A program made the translations under genes and the position numbers. The notes below the pieces were generated by a model, which ran no database searches, was not told the origin of the DNA, and was given only the letters and a program-made list of their open reading frames with translations. Shown here piece by piece: positions 47,066 through 58,376 of a stretch of DNA of 64,000 nucleotides; the first letter of the stretch is position 1, and the number at the start of each line of letters is the position of its first letter. The stretch comes from Neoscytalidium dimidiatum (taxonomy: Eukaryota > Ascomycota > Dothideomycetes > Botryosphaeriales > Botryosphaeriaceae): positions 3,596,001-3,660,000 of the forward strand of contig CM074697.1 of the NCBI GenBank assembly GCA_037367355.1, in the 5' to 3' direction.

Positions 47066-48416
47066 GGTGTTCAGTGGCTGGAATGAGCAGCGGGCAAGGC
47101 TTGCTGCAGACACACGTTACCGCTTGCGGGGACGGCGCAGATGGACGTCGGGCTTGGCTGCGACGGGGGTGGCAGCGGCAATGACGACGGAGGGTGTGGA
47201 GCGCGTAGGCGGTGCGCGCGGTCAGGTCAGGAACAGAGCGTGGCAGCAGCGCAACGCGACGCGGATCCGATCGATAACGGTGGCCGAAAAGGTAAAAGCG
47301 CGCCACGGGCTGATTTTTGGCCGATCACGTGCGGGCGGCAAGTTCGGCCTCGGGCAGCCGTTTGGACCAAGAGCCAATGCCAGGCGCCCGCCGGATCATG
47401 TTCCGCTGAAGCGCGCTGCAGAGGCCTGCCGTACGAGGTCCTCCACCGCAAGGCGACTGACTCACGGCACGCCAGAGAGCCTGCGAAGACGGCGGCGTGA
47501 TGTCACAAGCTGACCCTCCAGCGTGCGATGCACGCGGGCGTTTTCGAGATGCAGTCTTACGATGGCAGTGACGCATGCCAGGAGCGAGGCCCTGCGTGCG
47601 ACAGCGTGCAGCCTCTCAGCCTTACTTTGCTTGAAAATCCCTTGCCCATACCATTTGTAAGCACAGGACCGACGCCGAGCTCGTTTTGCCTAGCGGTCTT
47701 CCATTGCATTCCCGCCTTGGTTCCTTGAGCAGCGCGCCCCCGATCAGCCCTCTTATCCACCAATCCCAACCCTGCCTCTGCGCCCTCACGCCCTCAAGCC
47801 CCCGCCGCTCCAGCAAAGCCCCCCCGGCGCACTACTCCTCATGCGGCCCAGAACAATCTGATCTGACCTGCGCTACTGACCCATCCCCTCCGAGCCACCT
47901 TCACCTCACACCCATCCGCAACATCCGCAAGCTGTCCCGCTGTCGCCTCCAGAGCCGGGTCAAGAGTCAAACGTCGCAGTCCTGCCCAGACCCAAGCGTG
48001 CGCGGTCTGCAGGGTCCCAGGGAAGCCGGAGGTGAGCCTACCCAGCCGCAGCCTCGCCCGCCCGACCTTTCATCATCGTGACTTTTCTACTGCTGCCTCC
48101 CGCTGCGCGAGGCGAGGGCATGTCTGCGCTGCCTGTATCGAATGCGATGCGCGAGGCCGCTGTTCCTTAGCGACCCTGCTCCCCGACACCGTGGCTTTCA
48201 TCGCCGTTGCTAACCTCAGCCCCAAGACCGACGCAGGGCGCTGTTCTTCGATCTAGCCACCTTGCCGCCTGCCGCTGACACCACCCCACTGGCCATCGGT
48301 CATAAATCGCTGTCGCGTAGCCTTCAGAACGCCTCGGCCACAATCCCACGGACGGTGCCGCCGCTGATCACCTTGCCCGCTCTCGCCTCCTCCGCTTTGC
48401 GGTTACCACCATCGCC
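47066..48416. other. Divergent region between SPF30-like and AP-1 genes
   Basis: Bidirectional promoter space. The AP-1-proximal 700 bases (47700-48416) are strongly C/T-rich, typical of a long fungal 5' leader, and contain the upstream ORF at 48120. Confidence 0.5.
48120..48170 (+). promoter_or_regulatory. Upstream ORF in probable AP-1 leader
   Basis: An ATG at 48120 opens a 16-codon frame ending TAG at 48170. It is the last ATG before the AP-1 start at 48417 and has an internal in-frame second ATG. Upstream ORFs are known in yeast YAP1/YAP2 leaders; that this one is transcribed is inferred. Confidence 0.45.
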
Positions 48417-50420
48417 ATGGCGGGCACCACCAACAACCAATTCAACTCCCACCTCTACCTTTCTCCCAACCAGCAGGACCTCCTCATGGCTGCTCTGAAC
48501 TCCAACAATCCAAACGGCAATCAGGCCAAGTCCTCGAACTTTCCCGCCGGCCAATCCGCGAAGTCGTCGGGTAACAGTCAGCAACAGCAGTTCTCGCTTG
48601 ATGGTCTTGACCCCACATTCTTTCCCCCGGACGCCACCAGCGCAGACTTCAGCAACTTCAATTTCGAAGAAAGTCCCTATGACGCCTTTCTTGATGGAGA
48701 AGGAGCCTTTGAGTTCGATCCCAATGACACCAGCGACCTACTCATCGGCAGCCTACCTGGTGATCAGAAGCAGGACCAAGGCCAAGAAAGCACGTCGCCA
48801 ACGCAGCGTTCCGTCGATGGCGATACGGAAACTGGAGACAAGAGGAAGAGTCCAGGCGATGACGAGGAAGATGGAGAAGGCGGTGGCAAGCGTAGAGAAG
48901 GTGAAGACAAGACCGCCAAGAAGCCAGGCAGAAAGCCCCTGACCTCTGAGCCAACCACCGTGAGTAACCTCTGCTTACTCACTAGAGCTCGTACTAACTT
49001 CCGAAAGAAACGCAAAGCTCAGAACAGAGCGGCCCAGCGCGCATTCAGAGAACGGAAGGAGAAGCATTTGAAGGACCTGGAAAGTAAGGTCACGGAACTG
49101 CAGAAGGCATCTGATGCTGCAAACCACGAGAATGGCCTCCTTCGCGCTCAAGTGGAGAGACTTCAGATGGAACTCCGTGAGTATCGCAAGCGTCTGTCGC
49201 TCAACAGCACTGGCATGTCCAGACCGGCAGTGCCCGGAGGATTTCCTTCACTTCTATCACACAACTCTCCTCCATCAAGCAACTTCCAGTTTGAGTTTCC
49301 TCGTTTCGGTGCTCTTCCTGGCTCTCAGATCTTCAGTAATGGATCTCTCTCGGGCGGAGACAAGGGAAGCCCTACGACAGCTAAGTCAGTAAACCAAAAT
49401 TCTGTACCAGGTGTTCTTGCACGTCAACCCAGCGCTGGACGGAGCGTCAGTCCAACCAGCCAGCAAAACGGTGCGCGGTCGGACAAGGCATCCCCCGCCT
49501 CTGGCTCCGAGACGTACAACTCCCCAGGTATGAACGGCCTGTCAGGTGGCACTACCAGCGGACGTGGCAGCACCTCAAGCTCGACTGGTCCCCAGCGTGT
49601 GTTCCAGTTCAACAGTCATTCCAACTCCTCCACGAATGATTCTCCTTCCGCTTCCTCTGTCTCACAGTATGGCGCCAACTCCTCCTGCGGCACTTCACCA
49701 GAGCCGAGCCACAACTCGCCTGGTAATGACAAATTGAACGACAAGGGCGAGGGATTCTCTTGTGCGATTACGGAAGGTGAGACGAGCTTCTGCGAGAAGT
49801 TGAATATGGCCTGTGGCAATCCTCGCAATCCAATCCCTCGCGCCATGTCCCAGTCTAACGGCACGCCAGCTCCCGCGGCCGCAAATTCCAATTCAACCGA
49901 CAACAGCTTCGGCATTGATTGGCTGGCCACTCAGAACAACAACCAATTCAACCCGACACTCTTTGGCGACTACCGTGAGTCCCAGGCTGCCGTAGTCGGA
50001 GAGGGAGACTTTACTGGAGGTTTTTTCAACGAAGCATTCCCCACCGCAGATTTTGGAAGTCCATTCAACTTTGATGGCCAAACCCAAAGCCCGAACACAT
50101 CGAAGTCCAATCCTATGGAGAGTATCGAGAAAGTTCAGGATGGTGATGATGAGGAAGTCGTTCCTGGCGAAGATCCCAACTCGCTTCTCAGCTGCCACAA
50201 GATTTGGTTCGTATTCTGATTTGTGTAACGTAAAAGTACTTGGTACTGATGTTTTAATAGGGACAAGCTACAAAACCGCCCAGACTTTAAGGATGGCACG
50301 ATTGACATTGATGGTCTTTGCACGGAGTTGCGGGCCAAGGCACGTTGTTCGGAGAGTGGCGTCGTCGTCGACAGCAAAGACGTCGAGGCTGCACTCAAGA
50401 GGCTACCTGATAAGGCATAG
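48417..50420 (+). CDS. yap1: AP-1-like bZIP transcription factor (Yap1 type), redox sensor
   Basis: Exons 48417-48959, 49008-50206 and 50261-50420 give 633 aa. The first intron is 48 nt and in frame, with a TACTAAC branch site. The bZIP spans about 182-240: basic region KAQNRAAQRAFRERKEKHL with the Yap-specific NxxAQxxFR signature, then a leucine zipper (LESKVTELQKASDAANHENG). The n-CRD, FSCAITEGETSFCEKLNMAC (about 431-450), has three cysteines. The c-CRD has three more in LLSCHKIW, GLCTELRAKARC, and includes the hydrophobic export signal. In Yap1 relatives peroxide joins n- and c-CRD cysteines, hides the export signal and retains the factor in the nucleus to induce antioxidant genes. The second intron splits the KIWDKL codons. 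Long Ser/Asn-rich activation regions lie between. Confidence 0.95.
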
Positions 50421-51660
50421 GAAAACGAATAACTGTATCATACCGCAAAACGAACAACTCTTGGGCATCATCTTCAAACGGCGCTTCGGCTTAACGGATT
50501 CGACCTCGTCGCATCATCACGGTGATGGATTTGGCGAGCACTTTGGGACACAATACCACATGGAATTCATTCGACTGGGACTGGGACCAAACCCACGGGA
50601 AAACGGCGAAAAACGTGTTTCGGCGCAAGTACGGGTTCAAAGTCCCCCCGCATTTATACTGATTGGAGTACAATTCAACTTCATTCATGACGATGTTGAC
50701 GCGCTGCACAACACGCTCACTTTTTTTTTGCAAGTTTCAAATGCTTTTTAAGTCTTTTCGACCGCTGGTGCTCTGGTCTTGTTGTCTCCTTTTTGATCTG
50801 CGTTTTCTCAATGGAAGGATATTTGTCATATAACCAATCTGCGAATGATGGTTGATGGCGTTTATGATCGGTGATGGGTTTCTAACACATGATCATCACG
50901 CTCACTGATCCAGGGGCTATTACATGTTAGCTCGAGATACCTGAAAGAGGAAAGACAGGATCTCAATGATCACTTAGCGGCTCGGGAGGATTGTTTTCAT
51001 GGAGTCGATATGCTCTCCGCTACTTTCAAAGCAATAGGTAGTCCTTGAATTTAAGTTCATACCCTATACATACGTCACATGATGTGGTGTGAGTGAAATC
51101 TGAAGGACTTCATTTTCCACAAAGCAGAGCACGGCTAACGGAACTAAGCAAATCCGGGCATTTGCACCTCTTCTCCACATTTCTAATCACAAGCGTCGAG
51201 GATAATCAACGTTCTGAAATAGGATACGATGATTCGGGCTCAGTCAGAGATACCTTTCTCCGTGGCCAGTCGTATTCGGGTCTACGTGCGGCTTACGTAT
51301 AAGTTCCCCGGCGCGGAAGACAAAATTCCCGCGTATATGGAGTTATTCTCCGCAGAGATGTCATAATCCATGCAATTGATATGTTCCTATGACCTGCATT
51401 GAGTTCTGATCGCCTTCAGGGTCCATTGCGCCATTGCCATGACAGAGCCTCTCCATTACCTATTTGGGACATTCTACGCTGCTCAAACCACCATAAAGTT
51501 TTTTTTTTTTTCCTCCTCCCTCACTTTACTCCAATACGCTCAATCGAACATCCACAATGCCGTAGCAGCCCAGATCCCTCAAACCTTCCCTCCATAACCA
51601 ACCATTCCACCGCAGCGAAAACACCATCGTAACAACTCACGACAGCCACCACCGTCACCA
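50421..51660. other. Convergent intergenic region
   Basis: 1.2 kb between the 3' ends of the AP-1 gene (plus) and the sirtuin gene (minus). It contains a T-rich tract near 51500 and no gene I can support; it probably holds both 3' UTRs. Confidence 0.45.
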
Positions 51661-52670
51661 TCACAGCCCCTCCCCATCCCCCACCTCCCCCACAATCGGC
51701 CTCAACAGCTCCGGCACCACCTCGCCCGCATCCCCCTGGAAGAACCAATCCCCGTCCTGCAGCGCGTCCGTCTGCTCGACGTTGATGACGGCGACGCGGG
51801 CGCCCTTGGCGCGGGCGCGCCCGACGTAGCCCGCGGCGGGGTAGACGGTGCTGCTCGTGCCGATGACGAGCATCAGGTCGACGCGGTCGCTGGCGGCGAT
51901 GAAGTCGTCGACGAACGCGACCGTCTCGCGCGGCAGCATCTCGCCGAACCACACGACGCCCGGGCGCAGCAGGCCGTGCTTGCAGGACGGGCAGTGCGGG
52001 AGGTCCTTGACGCGGAGCTCGGGGAGCTGCGTGGACGGGTCCGAGACGTCGAGCTCGCGGGCGGCGGCGGTGGTGGTCGGGTCGATGGGGCGGGAGGGGT
52101 CGTCGGCGGCGGTGGGGATGGCGAGGGCCGGGACGAGCGGGTCGGCGAAGTTGTTGGTTTCGGTGTAGCTGCAGAAGAAGGAGGAGCATTTGAGGTCGAA
52201 GAGGTTGCCGTGGAGGAGGTGTAGCTGGGAGGAAGGGTGGCCGGCGCGTTGGGAGAGGCCTGTGGTTTGTGGGTTAGAGTGGGTAAGTGGGGTTAGAGTG
52301 GTTCAATTGGGGGGAGCTGACCGTCCACGTTTTGGCTAAGGGTTTGGAAGTTGGGGTTCTTCTTTGCTAGTTCGGCTAGAGCGAGGTGTGCGCGGTTGGG
52401 TTTTGCTTGCAGTGCCATGTGTCGCCGGTAGGAGTAGAATTGCCATACGAGGCCCGGATCAACTTCGAAGGCATCCATGGTGGCGAGGCTCATGGCGTCG
52501 TGGGAGCGCCATAATCCGCCAGCTCCACGGAAGGTAGGCAGGCCGGACGATGCGGAGAGACCCGCTCCCAATAGGGCAAGTATGCGGTTGGAAGATTTGA
52601 GATGCTTGTGAAAGGATTCGAGGTCGGCGGTGGGGATGCCCGCAGCGGATGAGGCCGCCGTGGAGGCCAT
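51661..52670 (-). CDS. Class III (SIRT5-type) sirtuin, NAD+-dependent deacylase
   Basis: Exons 52670-52322 and 52259-51661 give 315 aa. NAD-binding GAGLSASSGLPTFRG is at about 35-49, QNVDG at the exon junction, and LHLLHGNLFDLKC holds the catalytic His. Four zinc cysteines lie in CSSFFC and CPSC. VIGTSSTVYPAA and VINVEQT complete the Rossmann fold. The segment FYSYRRH (78-84) contains Y79-x-x-R82, equivalent to the Tyr/Arg pair that binds acidic acyl groups in human SIRT5 and bacterial CobB, and RPGVVWFGE is also class III-like. This favours desuccinylase/demalonylase activity rather than plain deacetylation. No clear mitochondrial presequence is visible. It is divergent from the Icp55-like gene 420 bp away. 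Confidence 0.9.
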
Positions 52671-53092
52671 CCTGAAAAATGGTCTGAAAGGGGAAATTGT
52701 GACGGACTATCTGACTTGAACTTGGAAAGGAGATAGCTGAGATGACTTTAAATCTGGGGAAGCACCGCGCCGAGAGAAACAGCAGCGGTTCGCTCGAGCC
52801 AAGTCCGCTAGGCAGCTAAGAGGCAAACGGAGAGGGCGTAGGCAGCAACTCGAAGGATCAGAAATTTGCACAATCAATAGCAAATCTATTCCGGATCCCT
52901 CGAGGCTCGGCTGGAGTAGGAGCTTATGTCCTAGAAGATGAAGTGTCAGAGGCAGAACTAGCGCCGGAAGCCCGTCAACTCAAGCCAGACCGACGTCAGA
53001 CCCGGCGAATCAGCCGTCAGCCGTTATCGATAAGTCACCACTTTCTCTTGCGCGCTTCGCCGCGAACGTGGGCAACACCGCACCGAGTCGCC
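52671..53092. other. Bidirectional promoter region, sirtuin and Icp55-like genes
   Basis: About 420 bases separate the two divergent starts, so promoter elements are probably shared. No gene within. Confidence 0.5.
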
Positions 53093-55092
53093 ATGTTCAG
53101 AAGCAGTCTGCGTGTGCTGCGCGCTGCTGCCCGGAGTCCAGCACCGCGCTCCGTATGTCGCGCTTTCCACCAAGGCCTGGTCCGCCGCAATCTGGTCTCG
53201 GCCGCCGACCTACAGTTCGGCCAGCCGCTCCATGAGACTCATCCGCATCTGCTCAAGCCGGGAGAAGGTGCGCTCCAGTCACTCCAATTGGGTCCGAGCA
53301 ATGGCATGAGGCTGACAGGAACCCCACAGTCACACCAGGTATCAGTGCCCTAGAGTATGCCAACCGTCGCGATGCCCTCGCTAGAACCCTGCCGCCGAAC
53401 AGTGCTGCCATCCTTGCGGCTTCCGATACGAAGTACCGCTCCGGCGCTGTGTTCTACGAGTTTCACCAGGATCCCGACTTTTACTACTTGACTGGTACAT
53501 CCCATAACACTGTGGTGCCGTAGGGAGATACTGAAGTGATATTGCAGGCTTTAATGAGCCGGAGGCATTGGCTATCATAGGTAAAGATGGATAAGGTCAC
53601 GGAGCTAAGAGCTTGGGCTGATGTGGTATAGAGAAGACGGGCACCGATGAAGATCACATTTTTCACCTCTATGTAAGACCAAAAGATGCTCGCGCAGAGA
53701 TGTGGGATGGTGCACGCTCTGGCGTTCAAGCTGCCCTGGATGTCTTCAACGCCGACGAAGTAAGCGCATCATTCCCGGAAAGAAGGCCAGTCATGCTGAG
53801 AATATATTCAGGCTGGCTCTGTCAAAGATATTGGCAAAGTCGTTCCCGAAGTGATTCGTCGCAACCAGCATATCTATACGGACCTCCCCGCCAGCCTCGA
53901 CCACCGATCAGCCATAACTAGGTACTTGAGCGGAACCATGTATACTGGCGATAACGGCTTCCCCAAGGCTTTACAGGCTGTGAAGCCATCCGCAGTCAAG
54001 CCTCTTAGACCCTTGATGAATGATCTGCGCATGTTCAAGAGTGAAGCTGAGATCCGAAATATGCGCAAGGCTGGTCAAGCATCTGCGCGGACATTCACCC
54101 ATGCCATGAAGAATGATTTCAATACTGAGAGAGAACTCCATGCCCATATGGACTTTGGCTTCAAGATGATGGGTTGCGATGGCATAGCCTATATCCCAGT
54201 TGTAGCTGGCGGGAAGAATGGCTTGAGTATTCATTACGTCAGGAACGATAGTGTTTTAAAGTACGGGCTTCCCCTCCGTGTTATTGGCCAAGATTGGGCT
54301 AACATGTTTGTATCACAGTGATGGCGAAATGGTACTCGTGGATGCTGGAGGTGTAAGGATTATAAATTATGAGCAATATATGAAAACGCAGGCTAATCGT
54401 CGCGCAGGAATACGGCGGCTACATAACAGACATAACTCGCACGTGGCCAGTCAATGGAAAATTCACCCCAGGTCAGAAGGACCTCTACGAGGTCATTCTC
54501 AAGGTCCAAAGGAGCTGCGTCTCACTCTGCAGAGAAGATGCACGGCTGTCGCTTGATAAGCTTCACCATATCGCCTGTGAAGGGCTCAAGGATGGTTTGA
54601 AGCAGTTGGGCTTCAACATGTCTGGAAACGTAAGAAAATACAGCATTAGAACAGGATCGGATTAGTCTAACTCACTGACGTACTTACAGGCATTGGAGAC
54701 ACTGTTCCCTCACCACCTTGGCCATTACATTGGTCTTGACGTGCATGATGCCCCAGGCTTCCCACGGAACCGGCCTCTTCAGACAGGACAATGTGTCACT
54801 GTTGAACCGTAAGTGCTTTTTGTTTGAATCGAACGAATTCGCACTGACTGAGGGGTGAATTATAGCGGGATTTATGTTCCTGATGATGAACGCTGGCCAG
54901 CCCACTTCCGCGGTCTTGCTATACGTATCGAAGACAGCGTCTGCGTACAACCAGAGAGCCCACTAATTCTGACGACTGAGGCTGTGAAGGAAGTAAGTGG
55001 CAGCATCAGAATTGGCTACTACAAATTATCATGAGACTAACTTATTTTCTCAGGTTGTTGATATCGAGGCCTTGGAACGTAATCGATCATAA
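53093..55092 (+). CDS. ICP55: Mitochondrial Xaa-Pro aminopeptidase, Icp55-like
   Basis: Ten exons: 53093-53267, 53330-53494, 53548-53580, 53632-53759, 53812-54260, 54319-54352, 54408-54629, 54690-54808, 54866-54992 and 55054-55092, giving 496 aa. The start [15 protein letters not shown] is a basic, Arg/Ser-rich mitochondrial presequence. The N-terminal aminopeptidase-P domain has [20 protein letters not shown]. The pita-bread M24 domain supplies the metal ligands: [18 protein letters not shown] (two Asp), [13 protein letters not shown] (His), VEPGIY (Glu) and RIEDSV (Glu). Icp55 trims one residue after the mitochondrial processing peptidase, stabilising imported proteins under the N-end rule. 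The many small exons (33, 34 and 39 nt) are unusual for this window. An alternative identity is a cytosolic aminopeptidase P, made less likely by the presequence. Confidence 0.92.
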
Positions 55093-55441
55093 GAACATCG
55101 CTTGTATTATAAATTCTCTTCAATGGAGGTGTAAATACTGCAATAAAGCCGCTGCTGCACAATGCACGTAAGTTTGAGATTTTGGCGTACACCATGCACG
55201 TAATTAACCCTAGACGATATCTCGTCTTAAAAATATTCTTAGACGACATTTCGTTTTGGAATTTCAGGGAAGGATAAGACGGAGACTCTTCAGAGAAGCC
55301 GTATCTTAAATTTTACAAATAACTATGCTAGAACGTCCCTTTCCAAAAATCCACCCCCACGGAGGTCACATCCATACGTTAAGACACTCTTCATCACAAT
55401 TCTTGACAACTTTCACCCGCGACTAACCCCACTTCCCCCCT
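55093..55441. other. Convergent intergenic region
   Basis: 3' ends of the Icp55-like and dioxygenase genes face each other here. A short inverted repeat (AGACGA...TCGTCT, 55211-55226) is the only structure noticed. Confidence 0.35.
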
Positions 55442-56522
55442 TTAAGCCGAAGCAGAGACCTGTCTCGGCCATGAGCCGATTGTAAATTGCGAGTTACACC
55501 TGGATACAGTCAGTATCACATAATCCCCAACAGCCCCCAAAGAGAAGGGGGGTGAAAAAAAAAAAAAAAAACAAAGACTGGAGCCCACTCACATATTCGT
55601 CAACTCCCACGTCTCCGCCATCAACCTCCCATGCTGACCCCGATCCTCCTCATCGCCGACGGCGCCAGCCACGAACATGAGCGCCATGAAATGATCGTCG
55701 GTGGCATGCGCATCGCGATACTGCGGATGCTTCATCAAGCGCGTCAGGGCCCGGCGCAGGTCCGGGCCGCTGTTGTTCCTGAAGACGTCCTCGACGCTCT
55801 GGCGGAAGTCGAGGGCCCACGGCTCGGGCGGGGTGGGCTGGGCGAAGTTGTCGCTGTACTTGGTCATGGGGGCCCAGACGTTGCGGTACAGGTTGTGCAC
55901 GGCGCCGCCGCTGCCGATCAGCAGGTAGCCGTCGCGGCGCAGCGGGCGCAGGGCGGCGCCGACCTTCATGTGGTAGTGCGGGTCGAAGCGGGCGTTCATC
56001 GACACCAGCACCGTCGGCGGGCAGCCCGCGGGGAACATGCGGATCAGGATCAGGTACGTGTCGTGGATCCAGTCGAAGGCCGGGTTGCCCTGCGCCGCGA
56101 AGCCGGCGCGCCGCAGCAGCTCGACGCAGCGCTCGCCCGTGGCCAGGTCCGGGTTGAGCTTGTAGTTGGCGTACTTGTCCGGCGAGACGTAGGCCACGGG
56201 CGATTTGGCGGGCGTGGGGTTCATGGCGACTTCGACGCGGTCGCCGTCGGCGTCCCAGTGCGCGCCCTGATGTTTTTCCCCCTCGTAAGTCTGTGTTTCT
56301 CTCTCTCTCTCTCTCTCTTTGTGGCTTTTTTTTTCTGTATTTCTTTTTTGGGAGATTGTTGACGGAGTGGAAGAAGCAACTTACCATCATGATGATTCCT
56401 TTGATGCCATTGGCGAGCGCTTCATCGCCGGCTTTCTTCCAGTAGGTTGCGGCTTCCGACTCCTCGCCGAGCATCATGGTCGAGCCATGGGAGAAGAAAT
56501 GCACAGGTGTGAGGTCTGGCAT
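55442..56522 (-). CDS. LigB-family (DODA-type) extradiol aromatic-ring dioxygenase
   Basis: Exons 56522-56385, 56266-55593 and 55499-55442 give 289 aa. The start MPDLTPVHFFSHGSTMMLGE carries the first metal-binding His (FFSHG). The join of exons 1 and 2 gives GIIMMGAHWDADGDRVEVAMNP, with the second conserved HW. Later FDPHYHMKVG and GYLLIGSGGAVHNL hold further conserved His residues. The final exon supplies MCNSQFTIGSWPRQ, as in fungal relatives; without that splice the protein would end at WELTNM. These enzymes open catechol or DOPA-like rings using Fe(II) or Zn and O2. The first intron contains a CT-repeat (56299-56319) and the second an 18-base poly-A. Substrate unknown. Confidence 0.9.
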
Positions 56523-57242
56523 GGTCGCGCAAGTATTCTAATGTTCAGTCCTGCTGATTATTCCGGCCGTTGAAGGTGTTCTGTCTATAGGGTATCTTCT
56601 TTTTTTCTTCCACCCCACCACCGAACTGTGCTATTTTACAGGGAAAAGCGGTGGTTTTGCAGCAGAAGACGAGGCCTGAGGTCTGGGCATAAGCAGCCCG
56701 CGGGGGAGCTGCGGCTGCGTGGGGCCGAAGCACCTTGGCCCGCCCCCGCCGTGGCACGATGGCGGCGCCGTGGCCATCTCAGCCGTAACCGACTGCGCTT
56801 GCCGTAGCGCATCTCTGCTTTCCGTGCGACCACACGTCGCCAGCCCCCATTTTCAGCCCCGGAAGGCAAGAAAACAAGAAAGCTTCTCGTGTATAGCGCG
56901 AAAGAGGCAGGTTTAATGACTCGGCCTTCGGTCTCAGCCGGAGACCGAGAGTTCTTGAGGGCTTGGTGGGCGCTCTTTGCTTTCGGGGGTCAGATGAGGT
57001 GAGGCTAAGAATTACTCGTTCTGGAAAGAGGCATGACTAGCATCCCGCTGCTGCCCCGGCATGCCGAGAGACACAGCAACGCATCATCTACCGGTACACG
57101 GGCGCATGTCATTCTTGCAGGACTCGGATGTCTTTAAAAAAGAAAAAAGGAAAAAAAAAAAAAACTCTAAATTCTGGAAATGAACGGTTTCTCTCCCAAA
57201 TTTTCGCCTGAAGGTTGTGAAGCAGAGATGCCGCGCCTCTGT
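56523..57242. other. Dioxygenase upstream region
   Basis: About 720 bases between the dioxygenase start and the 3' end of the small unknown gene. A short poly-A tract near 57150-57165 is present. No gene seen. Confidence 0.4.
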
Positions 57243-57662
57243 TTACCATTCACCCCCGATCTTGTACCTGATATCCCATAGCTTGCCTGCCGACATCCTC
57301 CAGTACTGCGCGACAGCCTATTCCCACGATCAGTATCCTTTCGAGATAACCAGACGGAGTAAAGGACCACTCACCCCGTTCACCCTGACGCCTAAGAACA
57401 TCATCGTGATGAATGCCCGCTCAGCTGGATTCTGGTAGACCCTCCGCGTGCTCTGGTCCAAGTCCGGCTGCACGGGGCGGTATGGCGGGATGCGGTTGCG
57501 GTCGTTGGGCCAGTCTTCGGGATTCGCGGTCGCGGGGTTACGATTGGGGTTGGGCGGAGGCGCAACGCTGGAGGGCTCCGCGCGCGAGTGGTGCAGCTCG
57601 TAGTCGGCGAGGACGTTGACCGTGTTGTAGTAGGCGCGGTTTTCGGTCGTGGTGACGGACAT
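57243..57662 (-). CDS. Small protein of unknown function
   Basis: Exons 57662-57375 and 57317-57243 give 120 aa. The start MSVTTTENRAYYNTVNVL follows a good ATG context. The N-terminal 80 residues are polar and Pro/Asn-rich; the C-terminal part (ERAFITMMFLGVRVNG, then AVAQYWRMSAGKLWDIRYK) looks like an amphipathic or weakly membrane-associated stretch. The intron has a GTGAGT donor and an AATAG acceptor and joins in frame. I do not recognise the family. It is divergent from the ALDH-like gene, about 700 bp away. It could also be a spurious frame, but the clean splice and the Trp-rich conserved-looking tail argue for a gene. Confidence 0.5.
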
Positions 57663-58376
57663 GGTGACTGCAGAGGTTCGCGCTTTCGACAGCGTAGGAT
57701 AAAAGGGAGCGGTCGTCTTGCGGTGGACTGGGCGGCGGTGATGGTGGCGTCTTTTTGCTGTGCAGCGTGCAAGCGATGTTGCGGGAGATGTTGTAGGCTG
57801 GGGTTGTGGACGAGCTGCCGCAAGATGAACCCGGAGCTCGGATCCAGCCTGCACAGTCGCTCGGAAAAGACTATTTGGAACGCAACCAGGGCACAGAAGC
57901 AACACGCCAAGCTGTAAGAGCTGATTGTCATGTCTGCGTGGCGCGAGCTGGGCGTTGGAGCTACCCCACAGCCTCGGGATGTGGGGGGACAGCACAGCTC
58001 TCTCCAGAGCGAGTCTGAGACAAAGCCGCATCCACTCCGGGGCGCCCGCTGTGGCGCTCCCTGCGGCCCCCCGCCTCCCATATCCGTCCGTTAAGGTAAG
58101 GTCTTGTCCCCTGCATGTGAGACGTCTGGTCACCTAGCTCGCATCTGAGCGGCATTTCATTCCGAATCCTTCACTTCGTTTTCCATCTTTTTTTTATTAT
58201 CGTCGAACGCATTGGTGTTACTTACGCGCTTACTTTGCTGATAAATTCAAGCTGTGACAGACTTTAGGCAATTGAATCAGAAAGAATTCAAGGTGACCTA
58301 ACGGTGAGAAGAGCAAGGAAGAGGGCAGAAGTAAAGAACAGCAGAGAATTGCAAACCATACCTCCCCGTCAGCGCC
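57663..58376. other. Bidirectional region between small gene and ALDH-like gene
   Basis: About 700 bases between divergent starts. Overlapping open frames on both strands show no recognisable content. Confidence 0.4.
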
